A DNA stretch of 64,000 bases from Icerya purchasi. Lineage: Eukaryota; Arthropoda; Insecta; Hemiptera; Monophlebidae. A program made the translations under genes and the position numbers. Below the pieces are notes generated by a model, which was not told the DNA's origin, searched no databases, and saw only the letters and a list, made by a program, of their open reading frames with translations. Of the stretch, positions 20,344 through 32,534 are shown in pieces (the first letter of the stretch is position 1; the number at the start of each line of letters is the position of its first letter). The stretch is taken from positions 491,247,352 to 491,311,351 of the forward strand of contig CM077115.1 in NCBI GenBank assembly GCA_039619475.1. Direction: 5' to 3'.

Positions 20344-21239
20344 CACGCTATGAAACGATTCTATGATCGATAGTTTTATAAATTAATAATAATAATATTA
20401 CAGGAAACGGGAAACCTCAATGGATGGAACCTAACAAACGACGACCCTATCAAAAGTTTTTTTGCGAATGGAAGGGAAAATAATCGTTTTTAACTAGAAC
20501 ATGTATACACAGAGCCGGTGACGTTACGATATTATTCAATTCAATTCGATATTTAATAATTGATAATTTCAATTTCCCACTGGAAAATAACGCGCGCTAA
20601 ACAGCATTCATTAAAAGCGCCGAAATCGATTTATTTACCGTTTTTGTATCGTTTTCGTTGAAAAATTACCGAAAAAGTTTAACGACCATTTTGACCAGCT
20701 GCTATGGCGGCAAATGTTACAACACGCGAACAGTGAAAGAGTAATCAGGAAAAGTACGCGTATGTTCTCCTTAAAGTATATACGGCTTAGAAGAATTTTC
20801 CGAAAAAAAGTGATTAACGATGACCAGATGAAAAATTACAAATAAATGTTACATTAAATCGCCACCTCTACCTATTATTCGTTGCGAACGGGGTTCGTTT
20901 GTGTTTAGCTTATTTTTTCAAATACATTTATACTTAACGAAATGAAATAATAAATAATTAAAAATAACAAACATTTGAATAATAATAAAACTATTTTGGG
21001 GAATATCTCATCTTCAGCCGGAAAAGTGTCAAGAAAAACACATATTGGCAAAGGTTAATGGTGTCTTCATCTAAAGAGAGTGAAGAGAAATATTATCAAA
21101 TATGAACGCTGTTTACGTTTGAATCTGATATCGCAATAACTTTGAAAACAAAAATACAGACTTCCGCTGTTTGACCACTGCACTCATTTGAATATTCAGA
21201 AATTTATCGCCATGAGTTTTACATAATTATGCAATTGTT
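20344..21239. other. Intergenic stretch, no gene seen
   Basis: This is AT-rich, with a (TAA)-like run at 20383-20398 next to the mariner leader. No open frame with motif content and no repeat pair were recognised. Confidence 0.5.
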
Positions 21240-21386
21240 AAATTATAAGATTTTAAAAAACTTTTAAACTGTTAAATTCAGTTACAAACGTTATATTTTT
21301 TTATTTTTTATGTTTGTATAATAATAAAAATATAACGTTTGTAACTGAATTTAACAGTTTAAAAGTTTTTTAAAATCTTACAATTT
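21240..21386. repeat. Long palindrome, 61-bp arms
   Basis: Arms 21240-21300 and 21326-21386 match at 60 of 61 positions, with a 25-nt A/T spacer. The arms contain ACTGTTAAATTCAGTTAC and its complement. No target duplication stands out, so I cannot tell whether it is a foldback transposon, a recent inverted duplication or the start of a hairpin RNA gene. Confidence 0.85.
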
Positions 21387-22039
21387 AAAAGTGCGGTTAC
21401 AGGAAGAAAGAACAAATATATGCAATTGTTCTTAATAAATTCATATAAAAACATACACATTTTATTTTTCTTCCATTTTCTGCGAGAAGAATATTTATTA
21501 ATTAATGTCGCGAAATATTTTTGATTGATTCCATCTCTCCCAGCAGCTGATGGAAGTAGGAATTTCTTTATTTTCAAACTGATTGTGCAATTTGGCACTC
21601 CTTCTAGATTTAAAGGCATGGTATAGTCGCCTCTACTAATATATCTTTTTTCTGTTGAAGATAGAATGTTAAACGTTTCCAAAGTAATTTTATTTAATTT
21701 TAAACGTTTGATATTTATAAAATTATTAATTATTTCATTATTTTAACTAATTAATAAATACATAATTCACAGATACAGTATTATAGTTACCAACACTCTT
21801 ACATAAGGCAATTTTGTTCGAATTAACACGTAGCTTTTTTATATGCTTAATAGAAATTATAGCTAAAACGGTTATGACAAAAATAACAACAGTAAATAAT
21901 TCTTAAGAACAAACTGTAACAACCCCGGGAAAAAATACGTTTTTTTTTTTAAACTAAAAAGAAATAACGGATTTAAAATATAGGACTTTATTTCGAATTC
22001 TACCACTATTTTTGTTGCATCTCCGCAAGTAATCACCAC

Positions 22040-22105
<66 letters not shown>

Positions 22106-22895
22106 CCTATATATTAATTACAACGTAATTCTTAGGCTACCCCCTATTAGAAAAAATTTCCCAAAAAATGACCCAATTTTATGTAACGTTTGCTATATTT
22201 TATAGGATTTTTGTGACTATGTTATTATATTCATATGGACTGATTTAGAATTACGTTGTAAATTTTGATCATTTTATACAAAATATAGAAGAGAAAGAGA
22301 CAAAAATGAAAGCAAGAGAAGTCAAGGGGCACAGCCCCTTGCGAGGCTAAAATGGCCAAGTTATAATCGGTGGGAATCCGCCGTACTTTTGGTCACGCGC
22401 CGCAGTACCAAAGTAAATTGAAAAAGAAAGGAATGTGCTACCACTTCTTTGGAAGCAGAGATGAACTTGACTGAAGAGACGGTTATTAGCGTGCCAGTAA
22501 AAATTCGAAAAACTGACGTAATATGCAAAACGCGAGTCTCTTATCGCTGTCTAGTTAGCTAAGAATTCCGATATTCGGTGATCTTTCGGTCTTTCGCGTT
22601 TGTGCACCGGGCGTTACGAGTAGTACTCCTGCAATATTAGCAAATCGCTAAGAGCGTATTCAGAAGCACATATACAACAGCATACACAGACAAACAGACT
22701 GAAGAATTTCAAACCAGAGGTACTTGGCGGCTGCACTGCATATTTTTCTTCGAGAAACTGTGACTACATTGTCGTTATTTTATCCCAACAAAATGACATA
22801 TATATATATATATATATATAAGCCTAATTTATAACGCCCATCGAAAATCTGTCGACTGTGACAAACTAAAAGCGTTACAGAAGCGGTAACGCAAC
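21387..22895. other. Spacer with two AT microsatellites, no gene seen
   Basis: It contains (AT)n at 22042-22101 and (TA)n at 22797-22820. A perfect 8-bp stem, CAAGGGGC-ACA-GCCCCTTG, lies near 22323-22341 and is followed after five bases by CTAA, superficially like a Helitron 3' end. The 22.3-22.7 kb part has more balanced base composition than its surroundings but no open frame. Confidence 0.45.
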
Positions 22896-24040
22896 GAAAT
22901 TAGATCGACAATTTAAAAAGTTCAGTCAAGCATGATGTTTCCTGCGCTGAGAATTCACTACGTTAATTAACGATAACTATAATTTACATTTACATAGTAC
23001 TAAATCCAAAACAAAGAAATTTGATTTTTCCCGCCGCAAAGAGGGGAAACGAGTAATTTTTTTTTTTCGATTTCTTGAAATTGTACCTAAGTTTAAACAG
23101 TTAATTAAGAAAGTGAAATACGGTTTGGTTCCTGGTAAATATCGATCTTTCAATCAATATATATCGTATGATTTGGAAAAAAAAAAAAATTTTTCCCAAA
23201 CTTTCGGGTTTTCGGCGCCCCGAGAGGGCCTAATTTTAAAGTTGGAAACCCGCGTGTTTCAAACGAGAGAAATATACGGGGGATGCGCATATTTTTACTC
23301 TTATTCAAAATTTTTAGCTATAATACTCGCGGCGCTAACGGGATGCACGTCATTTTTTGTGCTTTTTTGAACTTTTCGTCAACTTCGAGAATTTCGTTAA
23401 GGAAATTAAATACGGTATCGTTCCCAACAATGAGCATTCCTTCCAACGATATATCGCATGCCCGGGGAAATGTCGAGTTTTCGGCGCCCCCGTGGACCAA
23501 AATATAAAGTTTTAGGCTCGACCGTAATTTTCGTATATAGCTGTTCTTCATGTATATGTTTGAGAAACATTTTGGTTTTCTCAGCTTTTTTACTCGGGCT
23601 ATTACTTACGTGAACTTCTTTTTTCTTTTTTTTTGCTGTTTATGGCCCAAAAAGTGGGGTTGGGGTTTAAATCAATTTTTAACGGTAATTTTTTGATTTT
23701 ATGAAAGTGTTTGTTGCCTTTTTGTTTTATATTTTGAATTTCACTTTTAAACGGTTATTATCTGGCGATGAGTTATGAACTTTTGAGGGTGATTTTTGAG
23801 GTCGTTTTAAATTCCACATTACATGCATTCTTGACGGGGTTTTTTGTTGCCCAGGGTAATCGGTTAGCTTGAAGTTATAGATATGGTTTGAAAGATAATT
23901 TTAATTGTAACTTATGATCCAATTTCGAAGCTCAAACTGTTCGTGAGTTATTGCATATTTTATTTGAATATTTTTGTCGTTTCTGAACACCATCTTATTA
24001 GGATTCCGTACATTATATGTGAACAGAATCCCAAAAAGTT
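22896..24040 (+). mobile_element. Helitron-like repeat family, copy 3
   Basis: It follows copy 1 from AACGAAATTAGA and CAGTCAAGCATGATGTTTC through CCCAAAAAGTGGGGTTGGGG and CAGGGTAATCGGTTAGC to TTAGGATTCCGTACATTA at its 3' end. As in copy 1, the roughly 300-bp module is present twice (about 23020-23190 and 23320-23470). The 3' hairpin's right arm (GAACAGAATCCC) has mismatches. Similarity to copy 1 extends over about 1.1 kb, which makes these two the closest structural relatives in the window. Confidence 0.65.
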
Positions 24041-24455
24041 TGCTAATTTGAGCAAACGTATTCTAAATAGAAATCGTAAGTTAAGTAATTGTCTTCTAAA
24101 TAGTACATTTCAAATTTTTCTTTTTTTATTATGAGACAAAGGTGCTGTATGAATTTCATATTGCATTTGTTTAAGGTTAAATAATCCTTTTTATTGATTT
24201 ATTTATTTATTTCATTTTATTAATTTCGCATTATTCCTCTCTTTGTAGTTCACATAAATTATTTCCTTTATCGATATTTAAATATTAATTTTCTTTTACA
24301 TAAATTCAGTATTTTTTAAAATTTAAAAAAAAAAAACGTCTTCCTAATTTTTGTTTGTATAGTAGTGCACGCGATTGTATGTAAAACTAATTCCATTTTA
24401 CTATTTTTCTGTCTTGGAGCAGTACCGGGAAGAGAAAATCAGGATTCGCCATTAA
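24041..24455. other. AT-rich spacer between Helitron-like copies
   Basis: No gene or repeat boundary apart from A/T homopolymers near 24325-24337. Confidence 0.5.
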
Positions 24456-25423
24456 TCTTAATATATATATATTTCTTCTGTGCGTGTGTATATGACTGAA
24501 CTCCTCCTAAACGGCTGGACAGATTTTAATGAAATTTTTTGTGTGTGTTCAAGTAGATTCGAGAATGGTTTAGATTCACAATTCGGTCCATTACAAAATG
24601 TTTTTACGAATTTATGAAGAAAATTCATTTTTTTTTGCCGTTTTTGGTCCAAAAGGGGGGTTTAAATAATTTTTTAACCGTAATTTTTGAATTTCCATAA
24701 AGGGCTCCTGTGTTTTGTTTTATATTTGAAATTTCGCTTTTAAAGAGTTATCTGGTGACGAATTACGAATTTTTTAAGGGTATTCGTTCTGAATTCCATA
24801 TTATGTATTCTAGAGGTTTTTTTACCGCCCAGGGTAATCGCTCAGTTTAAAGTTGTAAATTGTCACAGATAGAAGTCCTAATTGCAATTTATGGTCCAAT
24901 TGCGATAAGTCGAACCGTTTCTGAACTATAACAGAAATAAATATTTTTTGTCGTTCCTGAACTATCTTATTGGGATTCCGTCGTTTATAGTGTGTACGGA
25001 ATCTTAAAAATCGGTATAAATTTACTTTAAGAAATTAGAGATCATTAGAAACACGTTTTTTCGTGTATAGCCCATCTCATCAGCTAACTGCATAGAGTAC
25101 ACACTTTATTAAAAAGTATATAAATTGAGTGTGTGCTCTGTGTTGTTAGCTGATGATATAGCCCGAAAAAACATGTTTCCAAAGTACATTAAATTTTTAA
25201 TATAAATTTATACTGATTATTGTTATTAGAGTTAATAATGCCTTGCTGCCGCGTAAATTACATTCATTTCAAAATATTTGTCTTTTTGGTTTTTGCACAT
25301 TTATTGAACTTAATTCATTTTCAGTATTAATTTTTTCTTAATAAAAAACTGAATTTAATTCAGCTAATAAGTTAACACAAAATTTACTTTCTAAGGCGGT
25401 ACGAAGTTCGCCGGGTCAGCTAG
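24456..25423 (+). mobile_element. Non-autonomous Helitron with canonical ends (copy 4)
   Basis: It starts with TC directly after an A (24455/24456) and ends CTAG directly before a T (25420-25423/25424), the A^T insertion preference of Helitrons. Just before the end, GGCGGTACGAAGTTCGCC forms the expected 3' hairpin, followed by GGGTCAGCTAG, an ending common in insect Helitrons. The 5' part includes CTAAACGGCTGGACAGATTT and AATGAAATTTTTTGTGTG, also typical. The middle (about 24640-25010) is the 3' half of the repeat family seen in copies 1-3, including the GGATTCCGT hairpin block. A roughly 60-bp imperfect inverted repeat lies near 25048-25181. There is no Rep/helicase gene, so it is a passive copy. 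Length 968 bp. Confidence 0.75.
25048..25181. repeat. Imperfect inverted repeat inside the Helitron
   Basis: Left arm 25048-25107 and right arm about 25120-25181 share GAAACA(C/T)GTTTTTTCG, TCATCAGCTAAC and AGAG(T/C)ACACAC with small gaps. It could be a small foldback element captured by the Helitron. Confidence 0.7.
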
Positions 25424-27730
25424 TAAATATATATATTTATATAACTTCAAATAACTCGCAGATTATGGTCTTTTGTAATTCCTATATAGAAGAGCCGTTG
25501 CAATTGACAATGTCCAGATGGTGGTCCTTTTTTAATCGTTATAAATTCAAAATTCTTCGGACTTCTCGATTTTATATTTCCATTTCTTCACTAAAACTCT
25601 ATATTAATCCAGTGTGTGTACATACTTTAAAAATTTTCATTTCTAATCTAAATGAAACTGTTAAATAAACTGTGATTGCGACCAGTTTCATTTGCAACTT
25701 CCCAATATATCACATAATTTGCTAAAAATAAAATACCTCTTTCCGTTGCAAAACCTGGCTTGACTAAAAATCATTTATTCTCTTTTTGCTTTTTTTTTTT
25801 TAAATAATAAAAAACAATATGAATTCCACCACACAATTTTACGACATAAGGATGAAATATTTTTTATAATAAATAATAACCGGTAGCCATAAACACACGT
25901 TGTCGGTTGCTTATTTATTGTTAAATTTTTAATAGAAGTGATTTTGTGCTGTCTTTTATTCTGTTTCAATTTACCGTTATAACACTTCAAGATAATTTCT
26001 CCAATAAACACAGATTAACATTGTAAATATGGTCTTTAAAACACCGTGTATAAACATTCATTGTATTATCATTTCTATCTGTTTATCTAACTCTATACAA
26101 AGCTTCAGCCCGTATACGTTTGCATGTAATCACTCGCGCCACTAGAGCAGCTTTTAATTCTAGTAATTTATTTTTATTTTTCTGTTTGTACCCGGAATTT
26201 TCAATAAACTTGATTTGTTTTTTTTCCTATTTCAATATATTCCTTAACGGGGTGATGAGATTATTCATGTGTTTGTAACCAGAGTTTGTTCCGGATTTTG
26301 GAATGAATCAATAATGCGTTCTAATATCATAGACGTACACGTCATAAAATGTTTTCTACGTTAACAAGCCGTTTCGACGACGATAAAGAGAGGAAAACGG
26401 TGAGATGATAAACGGTTCAGAAGTTGCTTTATCCAAAGTTCCACATTTTTCAGATACACGCAGAGGTAGCTTAAATGCCGTCTCATAGTGTAATTGTTTC
26501 CAATCGATATTTTCTTTTTCCGGCAATTTCTTTAGCTATAACGAACAACAAAGAAGAAATTAAATTACCGAACATCTGAATGTGTGCGACAAATGGGAAA
26601 GGCAGAAGTAACCTCGCGCGCCAAAGACAATCGAGAGAAAGTCTGCGGTAAAGAACAGGAAGCATTGTATATAATGAGCAAGTAACGGGAGCAGTAGAGT
26701 GTTTGTGCACAAAATGGAATAATTCCCATCGCTCTAATCATATACCCACAGATACCTTCGACCGAGAGATCTGTCTCTGATCATTATCGTCTGGTATATT
26801 TCTGTCAGCATTTTCGTTGCAATCAACTTCCCCTCAGTTCAGTTTCCGAGATGTTATCTTCAAAAGCAATTTTTCACTCAACACGAATACAATTCTCCGT
26901 TAGCTGTGTCAATTCCTTAACGTGTAATCGAAGCAGCCGTTAATATAACAAATATAACTTGTGCTGTACTATACTTTTCTACACCGATTCATTAAACGCG
27001 GCGTCCCTTTTAACAGGAAATTGATTTGTTATGCGAGAGAAATAAACTTTTTACTTCCTATCTCTGCAGCATGACACACGTAAAGCAGATGTACGGAAGA
27101 TAGATTGGATACGATCAATCGATCTTACTACATTTTGGAACACTTGCAGAGGAATTTAGAGTTATAAACGGTAAAATGTGTAGGAAAACGTTGAGGATAA
27201 AACTCTTTAAGGGAGTACAGATTTACCAATTAATCTCGGTGTATCCTACGCGCGCGATTTTAGTTTGCAATGAAAAACGAATTTAAGATTTTCACAACAA
27301 TCCGGTATCTATCTGCGCTTTTTAATGAAAGGTCGGTAAAAATGTAAATATTCACAGTTCAGCGCTGTGTAATCTTACAGCGACGGCTGCTTCATACATA
27401 CGAGTGCGCACGTTATTTTTATTTTGCCAGCTCACAAAATATTCATGTTGCAGCACTATTAGCGTAGATTGATTAGAAAATTATTGTCAAACAATGGTAA
27501 ATGGGTCATTAACGCACATAAGCATACAAAGCAACTTAGTAGGGGTTGGAAAATTGTTATAAGTGGCCGGTTAAAGCCTCCCCTTAATCCCCGTTTTGGT
27601 TAAGTGCTGTTAGTGAGTAATGGAATTTCTATACTGTTGCCTGAAAAGGAAGCAGTTAATTGCCTTGAGGCGTGTTGGATGTTGGCGAATATATATGATT
27701 TTGGTTTGCAACATTGAAGATATATGTAGA
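25424..27730. other. Intergenic stretch, no gene seen
   Basis: Small frames exist but none shows a signal peptide, domain or conserved motif. No repeat pair within the window was recognised. From about 26300 the base composition is less extreme and could include unique host DNA or unrecognised UTR or intron sequence. Confidence 0.45.
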
Positions 27731-28039
27731 TATGCAGCAAACAGAATGATGTAGTTGATATAGAATATGTCATAGCACAGTGATAGAGTCTTCCTCGAGA
27801 ACTGCCCGGGAAAAAGAGAGTGTGGTCATGTTAGTATTATTTTGTTTTATTTACTTAAATTTACATTTCCTTAAAAATTGTACTTGCAAAAAAGTCCAAT
27901 AAAATAGGTATGCAACCTGTAAACAATAGTGTCTCAGAACGTAGGTTTTCTATCTACTCACATAGCTGCCTCTTTGAGACTAGTACCGCCATTTTGTAAT
28001 TTGCGTGCGCATAATAGAAGAATTACCTCAATTTTCGGC
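27731..28039 (+). repeat. ~300-bp direct repeat, copy 1
   Basis: It starts TATGCAGCAAACAGAATGATG and ends AATTTTCGGC. It matches 29097-29394 with a few small gaps and scattered substitutions, including an identical run TTATTTACTTAAATTTACAT. No terminal inverted repeats or coding motif. The copies are about 1.37 kb apart in the same orientation. Confidence 0.8.
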
Positions 28040-28231
28040 ACCTACAATTTTTTAGCAGTGTTCGAATTATAAAAATATACTTCTCCTTGACTAAAATCAT
28101 TCATTATTTTGTGATTTATCGAACACTGTATTTTATTCGACATAATCGCGGATCGTAATAGATATCGGAGACGCTTATCGGTTAAAACCCGAAATTCCTA
28201 GGTACAGTCGAATGTTGCATCAGCGTGAGAC

Positions 28232-28256
28232 TGTGTGTGTGTGTGTGTGTGTGTGT
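28232..28256. repeat. (GT)n microsatellite
   Basis: A run of about twelve GT units between the two copies of the direct repeat. Confidence 0.9.
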
Positions 28257-28834
28257 ATTGCTGGTAGCGGCCGATAGCGGAGAGTACTCTATGAGTCCGG
28301 GGCGAGTACGCGTCGGGTAGAAGCTGTGATGAGAAACATTGAGCTGAGGGAAGTTTATAAAATCCCATATTATCATTATAAATATTCTAGAAACATTGCT
28401 GCGAATTATTATCTTTATTAATTGTTAAGATCTAGTCGGTAATTTCTCATTTATTTGATAAAAGTTTTAGTTTAGACACACATTTGCGTGACAATTGTTC
28501 AATCGTCTTATATATTAATCGCTATTCAATCGTTTTGTATTTGATCTTTAGTCAGTTGTATTATAATTCACATCAGAGAGTAGTCAGTTGATGTATATTA
28601 TCTCTGTTTCTAGTCGTCACACGTGTAACAGCTTTTGGCTAGTTTCTGTTGTCAAGCCATTTAAAAGCTGCACACGATATGATTTTTGATTGAACCAATT
28701 TTTTTTATGTAAATTTTCTTTGTTGTCTCTAGTCCGTGATTTCACATTGTACGTTTTCTTGTTAATTTTTTTTTTTTTTTTTTTTAATATATATATATGC
28801 AATTTGTTTCACTAAAATCTATTTGAACACGTGG

Positions 28835-29035
28835 TGGGCCCCTAGTGATATCGGTCGCCTTTGTATGGCGGGTTTCGAATAATATATATATTTTTTTTTG
28901 TTGTTTTGTTTATTAGAAAAAAAAATTTAGCGGCAATTTTTTTTTTTTTAAAAGCCTGATGCTCTACTTGGCGCAGTTTTTCCAGTAATGACAAGCCGTG
29001 ATTTGCCACTGGCGCCCGTTAATCATTTCATCATC
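28835..29035 (+). repeat. Dispersed repeat related to 48.63-48.84 kb, copy 1
   Basis: Shared landmarks in the same order are GGGCC(C/A), TGGCGGG(T/A)T, AAAAGCCT(G/A)ATGCT and (C/T)ACTGGCGCCC followed by TTTCATC. The copies are divergent and of uneven spacing, so this is an old family; its type is unknown. Confidence 0.45.
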
Positions 29036-29096
29036 ATAATTAATTCTCCTATCATCACATCATTAAAGTACAACAGAAAAAGTCGATCTTTATCAA

Positions 29097-29394
29097 TATG
29101 CAGCAAGCAGAATGATGAATATGTCACAGCACAGTGACAAAGTCTTCCTCAAGAACTGCTGGGAAAAAAAGAGTGTGGTCATGTCAGTATTATTTTGTTT
29201 TATTTACTTAAATTTACATTTCCTTAAAAATTGCGCCTGCAAAAAAGTCCAATAAAACAGGTATGCAACCTGTAAACAATAGTGTCCCAGAATGTAGGTT
29301 TTCTATCTACTCACATAGTTGCCTCTTTGAGAATCTAGTACCGCCGTTTTGTAATTTCCCTACGCATAATAGAAGGATTAACTTGATTTTCGGC
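29097..29394 (+). repeat. ~300-bp direct repeat, copy 2
   Basis: This is the partner of 27731-28039. It lacks an 11-bp stretch near its start and carries a CTAGTACCGCCG block near its end. Confidence 0.8.
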
Positions 29395-30151
29395 GTTTTA
29401 TTTTATTCTATTCCTTTTCTGATTGTGCTTTGTTCATCCTGTAGAATAATACAGTTTTACATAAAACAATTTCAGATATTATGTGAAACAATTTAAAATT
29501 ATTATTGCGTTTATAATTTTGTTAAATTTAACCGGGACAAGGGGGTAAGTAGATTGTTTAAAATAAAAGATACATCTCACAACGTTGTTTGGGATAAAAT
29601 TTGTTCGGGAAATAAAATTTGTTTGGGCAATTTTTTTGTATATGTAATGCGAAAGGTACCGAAAAATTAATCAATTATTCCAAGTACGTTTTACTAGATT
29701 TGAAATATTTAATGAAATTAATTGTAACGTTAAGCGAAATAAAAGAAGTGTATTACTCACATTGATGTAAAGAAAAAAAAGCTAAAGAAGAGCTGAACTA
29801 ATTATAGAATTTTCCGAGCATGTTCGTAAAAAATTAAAAATTACACATCTTGTTTTATTCATAGCTGAGCGTCGTTAAAAATAAAGTAATAGAACAACAC
29901 GAGGAGAGAGGCCTTTCCGAAATGAGTTGGAAATTATTCAAGGAATTTAACAGAGAGGCCTGTCCTAGTGGTAACGTTTATTATCGGAAAACGGAGAGTA
30001 ACTGCGGACGCCAGATGATTAACATATTATTATTCAATTTTCTGACATGGAAATCGGAAAACGAAAAATTTTAATTTTTTTTACCAGACCGATTAACGAT
30101 TATTATTCCGGGCACTTACTTTTTTAGATTTTTTTAATTATACCCGAAAGT

Positions 30152-30182
<31 letters not shown>

Positions 30183-32469
30183 GAAAGAGAGAGAGAGCTA
30201 TGAACGTGTCGCCGTTTGTGTTAATTGAAATATTAAAAATGAGACGATATTTATAGCTTCTGTAGAACGAAATCTTTACAAATGAGAGCTGGTATAAATT
30301 TAAAACTTATTTAAAAAAACTATCCCGAAATGCGTAGTTAAAAATTTTCTATCGTTTATGATACTTTTTTCTTTTTTTTTTTCAAAAATAAATTTCAATT
30401 TAGATAAAAACAAAATACGTACGTACACACTTCTGAATAATGTTCAGAAGGCGACAATGAACGTTCAATGTGGGTGAAATTCGAAATTATTTTACGCTGC
30501 AGCAGGATAAAAACCGGAAACGAACTTTTACCAAATTTTTATTTTTCATTATTAACGATTTTTCTTTAGTTTTGTGATTTTGTTCAATTTTAGTGCTTCG
30601 CAGTTTAAAAAGATAAAAATCAACTTACAACCGCTTTTTTTTTTCTTTTTTTTTTTTGTACACCAATCTTAAATAAAAATTTTTAATACGCAATTGTTAG
30701 GAAATTTTTAAACGAATACTTCTTTAGTGTTAGCGTTGCAATTATCTCTTTTCGAAAATTATTCGTTCTAATCAAGTCGACAAACCTGGGCGTAATAAAT
30801 TTGTAAACGGGGGGGACACTCATCAAATTTGCTGTTCAACCCGTATCGGCAGGGGATGAATCGTTTAAAGTCGGCATATATATATATATATATGTATATT
30901 TATATTTTTTGAAAATGACAAATTTCAAATGTGACCATCATCTTATTTAATTTAGTCAGCATTTTAAAATATGAAATAGCTTTTATGATATCATCTTAAT
31001 GAACATTATTTTTTTCATTTTTTCATTTGTATAAGTTTGTTTTGGTTTTTAGTAGTTCTAAAAATACAATACGTCGAATATTAAGCTTTTCGGTTTACTT
31101 AAATCGCTGTCCATCCCTTCTTTAAACTTGTATTTTTTTGCGAGAAGTGATAGTTCGAAATCTAATTTTTTGAAATTTAAAACGAAAGCGTATGTAACTT
31201 GCTATAAGCTCATGTGTTTCAGAGTATACTAAAAAAAGTTCTAAAATGTATTTCAAAAAATTTCAGAACCCTTCGAAATTTGAAGAAATTTTATTTTGTA
31301 GCTTTTTGTGAAATTCAGCCTTTTACGTACTACGCGGAGATTTCTGTATCGAGCGGTAGAACTTTTTGTCAGTTTCATTTTAAGAGTAAATGATTCACAA
31401 TTGTTTTACTTGTTTGCCGATGATTACTAGGGGGGGGGGGGCATTATTAATTTTAATCGGGAAAGAAAATTAACGCCTGTCTGTTTTTTATAGTGGCAAA
31501 TGATCCATAGTAAATATTTCAAGCATCGACTAAGACCTTTTAAACAATCCGAATAAAACGAAAACAAAACCCCATGTAGATTAAAACACGTTTGTAGAAT
31601 CGATTTTGCCCTAACTTCGGTAATGGAATATTATGTATACCTTTTTCATCTGTTAGCGGCGCTTGAAGAATCTGTGGTAAAGTATTCACAGTAGATGCAG
31701 ATAAAAATTTATATTTTTTTAGGCTTGTTAATTGTAACTGGTTAATTATTATTAAGATCGAATAATTTCGTTTTGCTCACTCGTCTGCTTCTTATCATCT
31801 CATTCGAAACCAGAGTATGACAGTCCTTTTTCATACTCGATAGTGGCGGCTGGAAAGAATTACGAAAAAAATTCATAAATTTAACTGATCGCTCAAAAGT
31901 TTATTGTAGTGCTTAGAGAATATTTGACGTCGTTTAGGTAATTTGACGAATAGTATATACCTTTTATAAATTCGTTTTTAAGAACTACATAAATTTCGAT
32001 ATTTCAGCTTGTAAAGGTAATGCATTGAAATTCCAAATTGCCGACAAGTATCATTTTCCAGCAAAAAGGCGCATCACAAAACCACCGGAGTGAAATTGAT
32101 TGATTTCACGCCGCACAATATTAAACACAGAAATGCGATTATACCTAATTCGCTTCTCCGGTCACAAAAAAATGGAATTTTTTCAAAAATTATTTATAAC
32201 ATTTCTAATATAATTCAGGCGGGATAAGAATCATAACGTAAATTAAACCGTATGCGTGTAATTTTTAAATTAATCCCGTTAATTCTTTATTGATTATAAT
32301 TAAACCAGCCTGTATTAGTTTTTCCTGATATACTGTCTGCGTAAGGAATCTTTATTACCTCTATGTATCCCATAAACTCGCACTAATTTTTCCAAATTTT
32401 ATTAACACCCTAGCAGCAGAATTTATTCCGAATTTTTTCTATGAAATAACTCTAGCGTATGTGTCGATA

Positions 32470-32534
<65 letters not shown>

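Noticed and set aside
27731..29394. Calling the direct repeats LTRs of a retrovirus-like element
   Set aside because: No TG/CA ends, primer-binding site, gag or pol remnant was seen between them.
30800..31445. G runs at 30810 and 31430 as regulatory G-quadruplex sites
   Set aside because: Single homopolymer runs without the four-tract pattern; likely decayed element ends or simple repeats.
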